A stretch of 6,552 bases of DNA from Muribaculaceae bacterium (GTDB lineage: Bacteria > Bacteroidota > Bacteroidia > Bacteroidales > Muribaculaceae), in assembly GCA_029056365.1 (NCBI GenBank), contig JAIDBM010000091.1, forward strand, positions 1 through 6,552. Direction: 5' to 3'. Positions 6,521-6,552 of this stretch are shown piece after piece. The position numbers and the translations under genes were made by a program. Below the pieces are notes generated by a model. It saw nothing but the letters and a program-made list of their open reading frames with translations. It was not told the DNA's origin and searched no databases. How positions within the stretch are numbered: the first letter of the stretch is position 1; each line of letters starts with the position of its first letter.

Positions 6521-6552
6521 TTACCCGCTTCAGTCCGGAGCGGGTAATTTTT
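6521..6552 (+). terminator. Intrinsic terminator, plus strand
   Basis: TTACCCGCT (6521-6529) pairs perfectly with AGCGGGTAA (6539-6547). A G-U and a C-G pair extend the stem inward to 11 pairs with a 5-base loop, and five T residues follow up to the window edge. This is a textbook Rho-independent terminator for plus-strand transcription. No plus-strand gene ends in the preceding bases, so it either ends a small RNA, acts as an attenuator in the leader of a gene to the right, or stops stray transcription. Read on the minus strand it is followed by GGGAGG rather than a T-run, so it does not work as an ordinary terminator in that direction. Confidence 0.65.

Overview
The window looks like a chromosomal stretch from a member of the Bacteroidetes, most likely a gut Bacteroidales (Muribaculaceae is my guess, not proven). 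Three things point there. The gldE-gldD-phosphopantetheinyl transferase order is a Bacteroidetes arrangement. The only convincing promoter has the Bacteroidetes form (TTTG, 19 bases, TAnnTTTG) rather than a sigma70 -35/-10 pair. Most starts lack strong Shine-Dalgarno sequences.

Plus strand, 1-2160: the end of a surface-polysaccharide locus. A Wzx-type flippase, cut off by the left edge of the window, is joined by an ATGA stop/start overlap to a GT4-type glycosyltransferase. Together they suggest assembly and export of a capsule, O-antigen or exopolysaccharide repeat unit.

Minus strand, 6349 down to 2144: a tightly packed five-gene unit. In transcription order it is gldE (CNNM/CorC-like membrane protein with CBS domains), gldD (lipoprotein), an Sfp-type 4'-phosphopantetheinyl transferase, an S66 LD-carboxypeptidase for peptidoglycan recycling, and a secreted alpha/beta-hydrolase esterase. 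Junctions are a 4-base overlap, a 10-base overlap, a 21-base gap and a 4-base overlap, so one transcript from the promoter at 6387-6417 is likely. Most of the products act in or on the cell envelope. The esterase gene runs tail to tail into the glycosyltransferase gene with a 17-base overlap of coding sequence and no terminator between them.

Right end, 6350-6552: non-coding as far as I can see. It holds the operon promoter, an imperfect hairpin, and a strong plus-strand intrinsic terminator at the very edge that matches no gene in the window. I found no mobile element, CRISPR array, tRNA or rRNA. Nothing amounts to a clearly new system; the most interesting leads are the unassigned terminator, the non-ATG start of gldE, and gliding-associated genes in a probably non-gliding organism.
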